DNA of 5,182 nt, from contig SYPI01000272.1 of NCBI GenBank assembly GCA_005804005.1, forward strand, positions 1 through 5,182. The letters run 5' to 3'. This DNA comes from Planctomycetia bacterium. GTDB taxonomy: Bacteria; Planctomycetota; Phycisphaerae; Phycisphaerales; SM1A02. Both the position numbers and the translations under genes were made by a program. This document shows, in pieces, positions 1-5,182 of this stretch; the stretch's first letter is position 1, and each line of letters begins with the position of its first letter. Below the pieces are notes generated by a model. The model was given only the letters and a program-made list of their open reading frames with translations, did no database searches and had not been told where the DNA came from.

Positions 1-932
1 ACCGTCTCGCTGGCCGGCGGCAATAGGCTCACCGCGCCGAAGATCCAGAGGAACGGGTAATCCGGCCGCGGATTGGTGTTGATCAGAGTGGGGTCGGGGA
101 CACTGCGCGGACCGAATGGCCCGAACCAGATCGCCAGCGCCATCACCACAATGAGTGCGCTGCCGCAGAACACCAAGTCGCGCTGGGCGGCGTCTGGCCA
201 GAATGGCACACCCTGCTTCTCTATCCGCTCGTGGTAGGCCACTTCATATGTAGCTGGCTCGACCGGCTCCCCTGCCCGCGGCATCTCCGAGATCCCCTTG
301 CGCAACACCATCATCAAGTGCGCGCCGACCATGGCGATTGTCAGCCCGGGCAGTACGAACACATGCAAGGCGAAGAATCGGCTCAGAGTCTCGCCGCCAA
401 TGATTGGCCCGCCCAGCATGGCGTTGCGCAGCTGATTGCCGACCAGCGGGATGCGGTCCACGATCGCCGCGCCGATCCCCAATCCCCAGTACGCATCCTG
501 ATCCCAGCGCATTACCTGACCGGTGAAGGCCAAAGCCAGCGTCAGCCCAGCCAGCCCAACGCCCACCATCCAAGTCAGTTCGCGCGGGAATCGATAGGTG
601 GCGTGCAGGAACACCTGCGACATGTGCACCGCCATCATGAGCACCATGGCGTTGGAACTCCAGCCATGGAGGGCGCGCAGCAGCCAGCCGAATGGAACCT
701 GCCGGTCGATGTACTCAAGACTTGCCCAGGCATCGGCCGCCGACGGGGCGTACATGGTGGCCAGCACGATTCCTGTGCAGACCTGAATGCCAAAGAACAT
801 CAGCGTGGCGCTGCCGAAGACGTACCACCACTTGGCGCTGCGCGGCACCTTGTGGGTCATGGCCGGAGCGATCATGCCCCGGACGCCGAGGCGATCGTCG
901 ACCCAAGCCCAGATCGCCCGCAGGCCGTTCAT
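1..932 (-). CDS. qcrB: Cytochrome b of a bc-type complex (b6-like N-terminal part joined to subunit-IV-like part), 3'-truncated
   Basis: Membrane core of complex III: it oxidises quinol at the Qo site and moves electrons across the membrane through two b hemes. The window holds 310 codons and the frame is open at position 1, so the C terminus is missing. Membrane segments lie at about residues 38-60, 84-109, 120-140, 187-211 and 253-271. Heme ligands are H89 and H103 in helix B (13 residues between) and H190 and H205 in helix D (14 between); the helix D spacing is that of cytochrome b6 rather than mitochondrial cytochrome b. V38 stands where b6 has the Cys that binds the extra heme covalently. 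There is no stop between the b6-like part and the following subunit-IV-like part, so the two are one polypeptide. The Qo motif region reads NPRPDYPFLW, with PDYP in place of PEWY. The ATG at 932 overlaps the Rieske stop (ATGA). The symbol is by role, not by proven orthology. Confidence 0.94.
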   Translation of the reverse strand, partial: MNGLRAIWAWVDDRLGVRGMIAPAMTHKVPRSAKWWYVFGSATLMFFGIQVCTGIVLATMYAPSAADAWASLEYIDRQVPFGWLLRALHGWSSNAMVLMMAVHMSQVFLHATYRFPRELTWMVGVGLAGLTLALAFTGQVMRWDQDAYWGLGIGAAIVDRIPLVGNQLRNAMLGGPIIGGETLSRFFALHVFVLPGLTIAMVGAHLMMVLRKGISEMPRAGEPVEPATYEVAYHERIEKQGVPFWPDAAQRDLVFCGSALIVVMALAIWFGPFGPRSVPDPTLINTNPRPDYPFLWIFGAVSLLPPASET

Positions 933-1498
933 GATGCTGCGCCCTCACCAGCAAAGCCGGGCTCCTGCAATCCCGGCAGCAAGCCGGCGTCAATCATGAG
1001 TCGGCCGCCCTCCAGTTTCCACGGGTACTCAAACAGCCCGCGCGGCGGCGGGCCAGAGGCGCGCGAGCCATCTTCGTAGTACACGCCGCCGTGGCACGGG
1101 CACAGGAACAGTTTGCTCTGAGCGAACCAGCGCACCGGGCAGCCCAGATGGGCGCAATTGATGGCGAACACTTGAAACTCGCCCGCCTTCACGCAACGCA
1201 CCCAGCAGGCGGTCTTGGCGGTGATGCCGTCGGTGGGTGAGGTAATCGGATTGATGAAACTGGTCAGTCGGGTCTGGCCCGCGGGAAACTGCGAGAGATC
1301 CCCCAGATCCACCCACTTGGTTTCAGCCCGCTTGGTCGCCCCGCCCAGCAGCGTGCCAAGGATGGGCACTGCCGCCAGCGCCGCGCCAACACCCATCAAT
1401 CCAGTACCAAGCTTGAAGAGGAATGTCCGGCGCTTGGGTGGCTCCGGGGCGCTTGGCCAGCCGCCTTCGCATTCACATGATTTGCATGGGCAGGTCAT
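929..1498 (-). CDS. qcrA: Rieske [2Fe-2S] protein of a quinol:cytochrome c oxidoreductase
   Basis: Takes one electron from quinol at the Qo site of cytochrome b and passes it to a c-type cytochrome. The 189-residue protein has the full Rieske signature: CAHLGC with ligands C115 and H117, CPCHGG with ligands C133 and H136, and C120/C135 for the disulfide. It continues with the family-typical GPPPRGLFEYP. A twin-arginine-like motif (KRRTFLFKLG, R23/R24) precedes a single membrane span at about 30-53, as expected for a Tat-exported, N-terminally anchored Rieske protein. Oddly, the first ten residues contain four Cys (C3, C5, C8, C10), and C98 and C102 are two more extra Cys. The ATG at 1498 is the only workable start: no other start codon occurs before R23, and an in-frame TGA stands four codons upstream. 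No clear Shine-Dalgarno is visible, so translation probably depends on reinitiation from the cytochrome c gene 9 bases away. The stop overlaps the cytochrome b start (ATGA). The symbol petC would serve equally. Confidence 0.95.
   Translation of the reverse strand: MTCPCKSCECEGGWPSAPEPPKRRTFLFKLGTGLMGVGAALAAVPILGTLLGGATKRAETKWVDLGDLSQFPAGQTRLTSFINPITSPTDGITAKTACWVRCVKAGEFQVFAINCAHLGCPVRWFAQSKLFLCPCHGGVYYEDGSRASGPPPRGLFEYPWKLEGGRLMIDAGLLPGLQEPGFAGEGAAS
942..946 (-). promoter_or_regulatory. Likely ribosome binding site of the cytochrome b gene
   Basis: The minus strand reads GAGGG nine bases before the ATG at 932, inside the 3' end of the Rieske gene. It supports that start together with the ATGA overlap. 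The spacing is slightly long but within the functional range. Confidence 0.5.
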
Positions 1499-1507
1499 GA
1501 AGGTGTC

Positions 1508-2179
1508 TCAGTAGTTCGGCCGCAGCGAAGCGAGGTACGCCACCAGATCGCGCGCCTCCTGAAGCGAAAGCGGCGCCACTCTCTGCCCGAACGGGCCAGC
1601 CGCGCCGGGCATCCCCAGGTCGGTGCGTCCGAACACCACGGCCGTCCACAGGGCTTGATCCGAAACCAATCGCAGGAAGTCGGCGCTGGTGACACAGCCC
1701 GCCTCGCCGCCGTCGCTGTCGTTGCCGTGGCACGACGCGCAGGCCGACGCGAAAGCCGCTTGGCCGCGCTGGACATCGCCGCCGCCAGGAAACACTCCGG
1801 GCATGGTCACCCGCACTCCGGGGACAGCGAATCCACGGCGCATCCCAGCGACCAGGATCTGAATCTGCTCTGGAGCCAACCCGCCGCCCTGCGATGCGGC
1901 AAACGCGGGCATCATCAATCCAGCTCCATCGGCGATGACCCGAGTCAGGTAGGCATCATCCACTGCGGCCATGTACGCGCCGTCGCGAAGCGCCCGCGCC
2001 GGAGCGTGAGTTCCATCGGCGCCGTGACAACCAGCGCAGTTGGTGGCGTAGAGAGATTGAAAAGTGTCAGGCGCTGGCGCGTCTGCCATTCGCTCCGGCA
2101 GCGCGGCGCCCGGCATCCGATCACAGCCGCCAGCAATTGAGATCAGACACGCCGCCAGCAGTCCGGGGCAGCGACTCAT
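1508..2179 (-). CDS. Di-heme c-type cytochrome, probable lipoprotein
   Basis: Electron carrier outside the cytoplasmic membrane, presumably between the Rieske/cytochrome b complex and the oxidase. The 223-residue protein has two cytochrome c domains. The first has heme site CAGCH at residues 48-52 with likely axial Met M90 (or M89) in GLMMPAF; the second has CASCH at 147-151 with likely axial Met M190 in LGMPG. The N terminus is a short signal ending ISIAGGC-D, so C19 is the probable lipidated Cys; the -3 residue is Ala rather than the preferred Leu, so the lipobox is slightly weak. No second membrane segment is visible. The ATG at 2179 overlaps the preceding stop (ATGA) and has a good AGGAG ribosome binding site. 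By order (di-heme c, Rieske, cytochrome b) it occupies the place of actinobacterial QcrC, but QcrC is held by a C-terminal helix, so orthology is not claimed. C162 is an extra Cys in the second domain. Confidence 0.93.
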   Translation of the reverse strand: MSRCPGLLAACLISIAGGCDRMPGAALPERMADAPAPDTFQSLYATNCAGCHGADGTHAPARALRDGAYMAAVDDAYLTRVIADGAGLMMPAFAASQGGGLAPEQIQILVAGMRRGFAVPGVRVTMPGVFPGGGDVQRGQAAFASACASCHGNDSDGGEAGCVTSADFLRLVSDQALWTAVVFGRTDLGMPGAAGPFGQRVAPLSLQEARDLVAYLASLRPNY

Positions 2180-3000
2180 AGCCGCTCTCCTGTCTCGGAT
2201 CGCTCCACGCGCAGCCGTTCAGCCAGATTGAAGGGGGCCGATGCCGGAACCCGGGTACCGCGCGCCACAAGCGCCCCACAGGCCACACCGAAGGCCACCT
2301 GACTGGCCACGAAGTACGGCCACGAAATGTGCTGCTCGAGGGCCGGATTGACCAGCCCCATCGTTCCCCAGGCCAGGCCGCTCATCATCGCGGGCATTAG
2401 CAGCCCTCCGAGCAGCATCGGGCGGTTCGGCCACATCGGCAACGACACGGAGTACAGCAAACCGGCGGAAACCGACAGCCCGGCATGGACCAGCAGCGCC
2501 AGCATGAACCATGCCGCATCGAATCGGTCCAGTTGTTCGAGAGTGGCCGCTTCGACAGTCGGCGTGACAATTCCGGCCAGCAGGTTGATCGGAATCCACA
2601 CGCTGCCGTGCTGGAGAACTCCCCAGCCACAGGCCACCACCGCCATAGCGATTCCGCCGACGATTCCACCACGCACTCCAGCGCGGTACTCATGCACCTC
2701 GGCAGGCATGACCTGCCGCACGCCGTGGGCGGGCGCGGCCTGCTCCACCGCGCCGCCGAGCGACACGGATTGTTCGCACCCCTCGGGGAGTTCCTCAAGA
2801 TCCTCATGGGGGAAGCAGTCGCCAAACCACCGCACCGCTCCCCAGATGGCGCAGAACACTCCAACCACCGATACCGCATAGGAGGTAACCATTCCGGCGA
2901 AGAGCAGGCTGACACCGAAGGCGGCGATCAGCGGCCCGGAGGTGGGCACGGGGATGGCCCGCAGGTATGGAACTTCGTGACTGGTGCGCTCAGGTTCCAT
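2176..3000 (-). CDS. Uncharacterised multi-span membrane protein in the oxidase/complex III operon (orf274)
   Basis: I cannot assign a named family. The 274-residue product has two parts. Residues 1-72 contain a short PVPTSGPLIAAFG motif, two hydrophobic segments (about 24-40 and 41-58) and an acidic PHEDLEELPE tail; this resembles the small two-helix subunit IV/CtaF-type proteins of bacterial oxidases. After a polar linker (about 73-108), residues 109-246 hold four or more hydrophobic segments (about 109-127, 163-187, 193-215, 228-246), with polar residues in or near the membrane: H131, N139, H172, W210, N218, H224 and W227. The C terminus (247-274) is charged and probably cytoplasmic. The ATG at 3000 is chosen because it lies 2 bases past the ctaE stop; a longer reading to 3045 would overlap ctaE. 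The stop overlaps the next start as ATGA. Position between complex IV and complex III genes suggests an accessory subunit or assembly factor (inference). No CXXCH, CuA or known cofactor motif is visible. Confidence 0.85.
   Translation of the reverse strand: MEPERTSHEVPYLRAIPVPTSGPLIAAFGVSLLFAGMVTSYAVSVVGVFCAIWGAVRWFGDCFPHEDLEELPEGCEQSVSLGGAVEQAAPAHGVRQVMPAEVHEYRAGVRGGIVGGIAMAVVACGWGVLQHGSVWIPINLLAGIVTPTVEAATLEQLDRFDAAWFMLALLVHAGLSVSAGLLYSVSLPMWPNRPMLLGGLLMPAMMSGLAWGTMGLVNPALEQHISWPYFVASQVAFGVACGALVARGTRVPASAPFNLAERLRVERSETGERL
2187..2191 (-). promoter_or_regulatory. Ribosome binding site of the di-heme cytochrome c gene
   Basis: The minus strand reads AGGAG seven bases before the ATG at 2179. 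It is the strongest Shine-Dalgarno match seen in the window and lies within the 3' end of orf274. It supports the chosen start and indicates that this cytochrome can be translated by direct ribosome binding as well as by coupling through the ATGA overlap. Confidence 0.7.
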
Positions 3001-3002
3001 CT

Positions 3003-3593
3003 TCAGCGCCCCACCACATACACAGTGATGAACACCACCACCCACACGGCATCAACGAAGTGCCAGTACCAACTCAGGAACTCCACGCGCCCCGCGTCGG
3101 CCACGCGCAACTTGCCGCCAGCCCCCAGCAACCAGACCAGCGTCAGCAGGGTTAGGCCGACCATCACATGGAAGGCGTGGAAGCCGATCAGGCTGTAGAA
3201 GGTGGTGCCAAAAAGGTTGGTGGAGATCCACAGGCCATCCTCCAGCATCAGTTTGCGCCACTCGCTGGCCGTTCCAAGGATGAAGTACCCGCCCAGCAAG
3301 ATGGTGGCCGCCAGCCAGCCAAGGAACACCCCGCGCGCCCCGCGCGCCAGCGCCTTGATGGCCACCACGATGGTGACGCTGCTGGAGATGAGCGCCACCG
3401 AATTGACGATCACCGGGGGCAGATCGAGCACATCCACCGGCTGCGGGCCACTGGTGCTCTTGCCAATGTAGAAGAGGTAAGCCAGCACAAACCCAGCGAA
3501 GAAACACGACTCAGTGGCGATGAGCAGCGTCATCCCCACTGCGCCGCGGGTGGGTCGCCACTGCGGAGTTGGTTGAATGCTCAGCGCACTCAT
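3003..3593 (-). CDS. ctaE: Cytochrome c oxidase subunit III (short, five-helix type)
   Basis: Integral membrane subunit that packs against subunit I and supports proton uptake and enzyme stability; it carries no redox metal. The protein is 196 residues, the usual size of the short bacterial form, with five hydrophobic segments near residues 18-42, 58-80, 88-108, 128-152 and 174-194. Family hallmarks are the ATESCFFAGF motif with the conserved membrane Glu E28, FYSLIGFHAFHVMVGL with H139 and H142, and the closing WYWHFVDAVWVVVF. The ATG at 3593 is chosen because it forms an ATGA overlap with the ctaD stop, has a GGAAG motif at 3602-3606 eight bases upstream, and gives a normal N terminus. Reading the frame open to 3683 would add 30 residues that lie inside ctaD and look nothing like the family. 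The next gene starts 2 bases after its stop. Confidence 0.95.
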   Translation of the reverse strand: MSALSIQPTPQWRPTRGAVGMTLLIATESCFFAGFVLAYLFYIGKSTSGPQPVDVLDLPPVIVNSVALISSSVTIVVAIKALARGARGVFLGWLAATILLGGYFILGTASEWRKLMLEDGLWISTNLFGTTFYSLIGFHAFHVMVGLTLLTLVWLLGAGGKLRVADAGRVEFLSWYWHFVDAVWVVVFITVYVVGR

Positions 3594-5182
3594 GGGCTGT
3601 ACTTCCAGTCCGGGTCTTCCGGATGCTTGGCGTCCCACAGCGGGCGGGCGCTGGTGCAGATCGGCAAGCGCTCGAAGTTGCACTCCGGCGGCGGGCTGCT
3701 AGTGGCCCACTCCATCGTCCATGCATCCCACGGATCGTTACCCGCCAGCCGGCCGCGGCGCGCTGACCAGAGCAGATTCCAGACCAGCAAGAGAATCCCC
3801 GACACCTGCACGATCGTCCCCAGCGAGGAAATCAGATTCCAGATCTCAAGGCCACGGTCAGGAGCGAAGGTGTAAACCCGCCGCGGCATTCCCAGAATGC
3901 CCGAGATGTGCATCGGGCCGAAGATCAGATTGATGCCGATAAAGATCAACCAGAAACTCCACTTGCCCATTCGCTCATCGAGCATCCGGCCGATCACCTT
4001 GGGGTACCAGTAGTGGACGCCGGCAAAGATCCCCATCACGGTGCCGCCGAATAGCACATAGTGAAAATGAGCTACCACGAAGTAACTGTCGGAGAGCTGC
4101 CAGTCGAACGGCGCTACCGCAAGCATGATTCCGGTCAGCCCACCCAGCACAAACAGGGCTAGGAAACCGCAGCAGAACAGCATTGGGGTGTCGAATCGGA
4201 TGCGGCCGCCGACCATGGTGCCCATCCAGTTGAAGACCTTGATGCCTGTCGGCACTGAGACCAAGAAAGTGGCCGCGGCGAAGAAGGCATTTAGTTCAGT
4301 CCCCAAGCCAACTACGAACATGTGGTGCGCCCACACTCCCAGAGAGATGAAGCCGATGCCCACCGTAGCGGCCACCATCAGCGGGTAGCCAAAGATCACC
4401 TTGCGGCTGAACACCGGGATGATCTCGCTGACGAATCCGAAGGCCGGCAGCACCAGAATGTAAACCTCAGGGTGGCCGAAGAACCAGAAGAGGTGCTGCC
4501 AGAACACGGCGCTGCCCTCGGCTTCCGGGTCGAAGAAGTGCGCCCCAAGGTGGCGGTCGAACAACAGCATCACCTGCGCCGCAGTCAGCACCGGGATGGC
4601 GATCAGCACCAGCACACTGACCACCACCATCATCCACACCAGAAGCGGCATGCGCATCAGGGTCATGCCCGGGCAGCGCATGCACAGAGCAGTGGCCGCC
4701 AGATTGATGGCTGTGGCCATCGAGCCGAAGCCAGACACCATGATTCCCAGCAGCCAGTAGTCGGTGGCATTGCCCGGCGAGTACGCCCGGCTGGTCAGCG
4801 GCGCGTAGGCGAACCAGCCGACATCCGGCGCGGCGGCATCCCCCAGGAGCCCGGTCGCCCCGATGTACGAGTAGTAGAGAAGCACCCCGCCAAACAGGAA
4901 CAGCCAGAAACCGAAGGCATTCAGCCGCGGGAAGGCCATATCCCGCGCCCCAACCATCAGTGGCACCAGATAGTTGCCCATGCCCAGCAGGATGGGCATC
5001 CCGACCAGAAACACCATGGTCGTGCCGTGCATGGTGAAGAGTTCGTTGAATGTGTCCGGGTCGATGATGCGGTTTCCCGGCGCCGAGAGCTGGATGCGCA
5101 TCATCACCGCCTCGGCACCAGCCACCACCATGAACACCAACCCACTCATGAAGTACATCAGGCCGAGCCGCTTGTGATCACA
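3590..5182 (-). CDS. ctaD: Cytochrome c oxidase subunit I, aa3-type (A1 family), 5'-truncated by the window edge
   Basis: Catalytic subunit of the terminal oxidase. It reduces O2 to water at a heme a3-CuB centre and pumps protons in the cytoplasmic membrane. The frame is open to position 5182, and its first residues (DHKRLGLMYF) match the conserved N-terminal segment of the family, so the true start is upstream and the Met at 5158 is internal. Numbering that Met as 1: heme a ligands H44 and H366, heme a3 ligand H364, CuB ligands H229, H278 and H279, and the cross-linking Tyr Y233 are present. The D-channel residues N62, D73, N80 and E231 (GHPEVY) and the K-channel Lys K307 define an A1-type proton pump. 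R426/R427 (GMPRRVYTFAP) face the heme propionates. The soluble C-terminal tail (WATSSPPPE, RPLWDAKHPEDPD) is typical of many bacterial homologues. The residue preceding D357, usually the Mg-site His, is Ser (S356). The stop overlaps the ctaE start as ATGA. Identity is very secure. Confidence 0.97.
   Translation of the reverse strand, partial: CDHKRLGLMYFMSGLVFMVVAGAEAVMMRIQLSAPGNRIIDPDTFNELFTMHGTTMVFLVGMPILLGMGNYLVPLMVGARDMAFPRLNAFGFWLFLFGGVLLYYSYIGATGLLGDAAAPDVGWFAYAPLTSRAYSPGNATDYWLLGIMVSGFGSMATAINLAATALCMRCPGMTLMRMPLLVWMMVVVSVLVLIAIPVLTAAQVMLLFDRHLGAHFFDPEAEGSAVFWQHLFWFFGHPEVYILVLPAFGFVSEIIPVFSRKVIFGYPLMVAATVGIGFISLGVWAHHMFVVGLGTELNAFFAAATFLVSVPTGIKVFNWMGTMVGGRIRFDTPMLFCCGFLALFVLGGLTGIMLAVAPFDWQLSDSYFVVAHFHYVLFGGTVMGIFAGVHYWYPKVIGRMLDERMGKWSFWLIFIGINLIFGPMHISGILGMPRRVYTFAPDRGLEIWNLISSLGTIVQVSGILLLVWNLLWSARRGRLAGNDPWDAWTMEWATSSPPPECNFERLPICTSARPLWDAKHPEDPDWKYSP

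Noticed and set aside
231..1079. Long plus-strand open frame (282 codons) opposite cytochrome b and the Rieske gene
   Set aside because: Its translation is rich in His, Pro, Arg and Gln with no recognisable domain, and the opposite strand carries unambiguous conserved genes; it is an antisense shadow of GC-rich coding sequence.
1508..1510. TGA recoded as selenocysteine or as sense to join cytochrome c and Rieske
   Set aside because: All other genes use TGA as an ordinary stop (four ATGA or near-adjacent junctions), no stem-loop element is evident, and a fusion would conflict with Rieske topology.
2147..2149. C11 of the di-heme cytochrome (LLAAC) as the lipidation site
   Set aside because: The local residues match a lipobox, but only ten residues precede it, too few for a normal signal peptide; C19 after ISIAGG is more plausible.
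3001..3045. Upstream extension of orf274 by 15 residues
   Set aside because: It would overlap the conserved C terminus of ctaE. The ATG at 3000, 2 bases after the ctaE stop, matches the spacing in the rest of the operon.
2485..3198. Plus-strand open frame (237 codons) opposite orf274 and ctaE
   Set aside because: Low-complexity His/Arg/Ser-rich translation, crosses a gene junction on the other strand, and has no family features. The minus-strand orf274 shows clean membrane segments and operon-fitting ends.
3594..3683. Upstream extension of ctaE
   Set aside because: It would add 30 residues lying wholly inside ctaD and unlike any subunit III N terminus; the ATG at 3593 with the ATGA overlap fits better.
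3168..3875. Plus-strand open frame (235 codons) opposite ctaE and the end of ctaD
   Set aside because: Same shadow pattern; the minus strand here encodes well-conserved oxidase subunits.
5156..5158. ATG at 5158 as the ctaD start
   Set aside because: The eight upstream codons to the window edge are open and encode the conserved DHKRLGL segment of subunit I, so this Met is internal.

Overview
The window is a compact block of aerobic respiratory-chain genes, all on the minus strand and therefore transcribed from right to left. In transcription order it holds: cytochrome c oxidase subunit I (ctaD, 5' end beyond position 5182), subunit III (ctaE), an unrecognised membrane protein of 274 residues (here orf274), a di-heme c-type cytochrome with a probable lipoprotein signal, a Rieske [2Fe-2S] protein, and a cytochrome b whose 3' end runs off position 1. 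Only 11 bases lie between genes. Three of the five junctions are ATGA stop/start overlaps and the other two are gaps of 2 and 9 bases, so this is one tightly coupled operon. I see no RNA gene, mobile element, CRISPR array, promoter or terminator, and no stretch over 300 bases lacks a gene.

The genes encode the two last steps of a quinol-to-oxygen chain. Cytochrome b and the Rieske protein form the core of a quinol:cytochrome c oxidoreductase (complex III). The di-heme cytochrome is well placed to carry electrons from the Rieske cluster onward. CtaD and CtaE belong to an aa3-type (A1 family) oxygen reductase (complex IV). Subunit II, which carries CuA, is absent and probably lies just upstream, beyond position 5182. 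The order oxidase subunit III - di-heme cytochrome c - Rieske - cytochrome b parallels the actinobacterial ctaE-qcrCAB cluster, where complexes III and IV form an obligate supercomplex. The proteins differ in anchoring, however, so the parallel is suggestive only.

The organism looks like a GC-rich, didermic, aerobic bacterium outside the well-studied proteobacteria. The reasons are a b6-like cytochrome b fused to its subunit-IV part, a single-span Rieske protein with a twin-arginine motif, and a lipoprotein di-heme cytochrome. Planctomycetota, Acidobacteriota, Verrucomicrobiota or Gemmatimonadota would fit. This is an impression from gene content, not a phylogenetic result.

The points most worth a second look are orf274 (a candidate accessory subunit or assembly factor, with an N-terminal two-helix part resembling small oxidase subunits), a C-x-C-x2-C-x-C cluster at the extreme N terminus of the Rieske protein, and a divergent Qo motif (PDYP instead of PEWY) in the cytochrome b.
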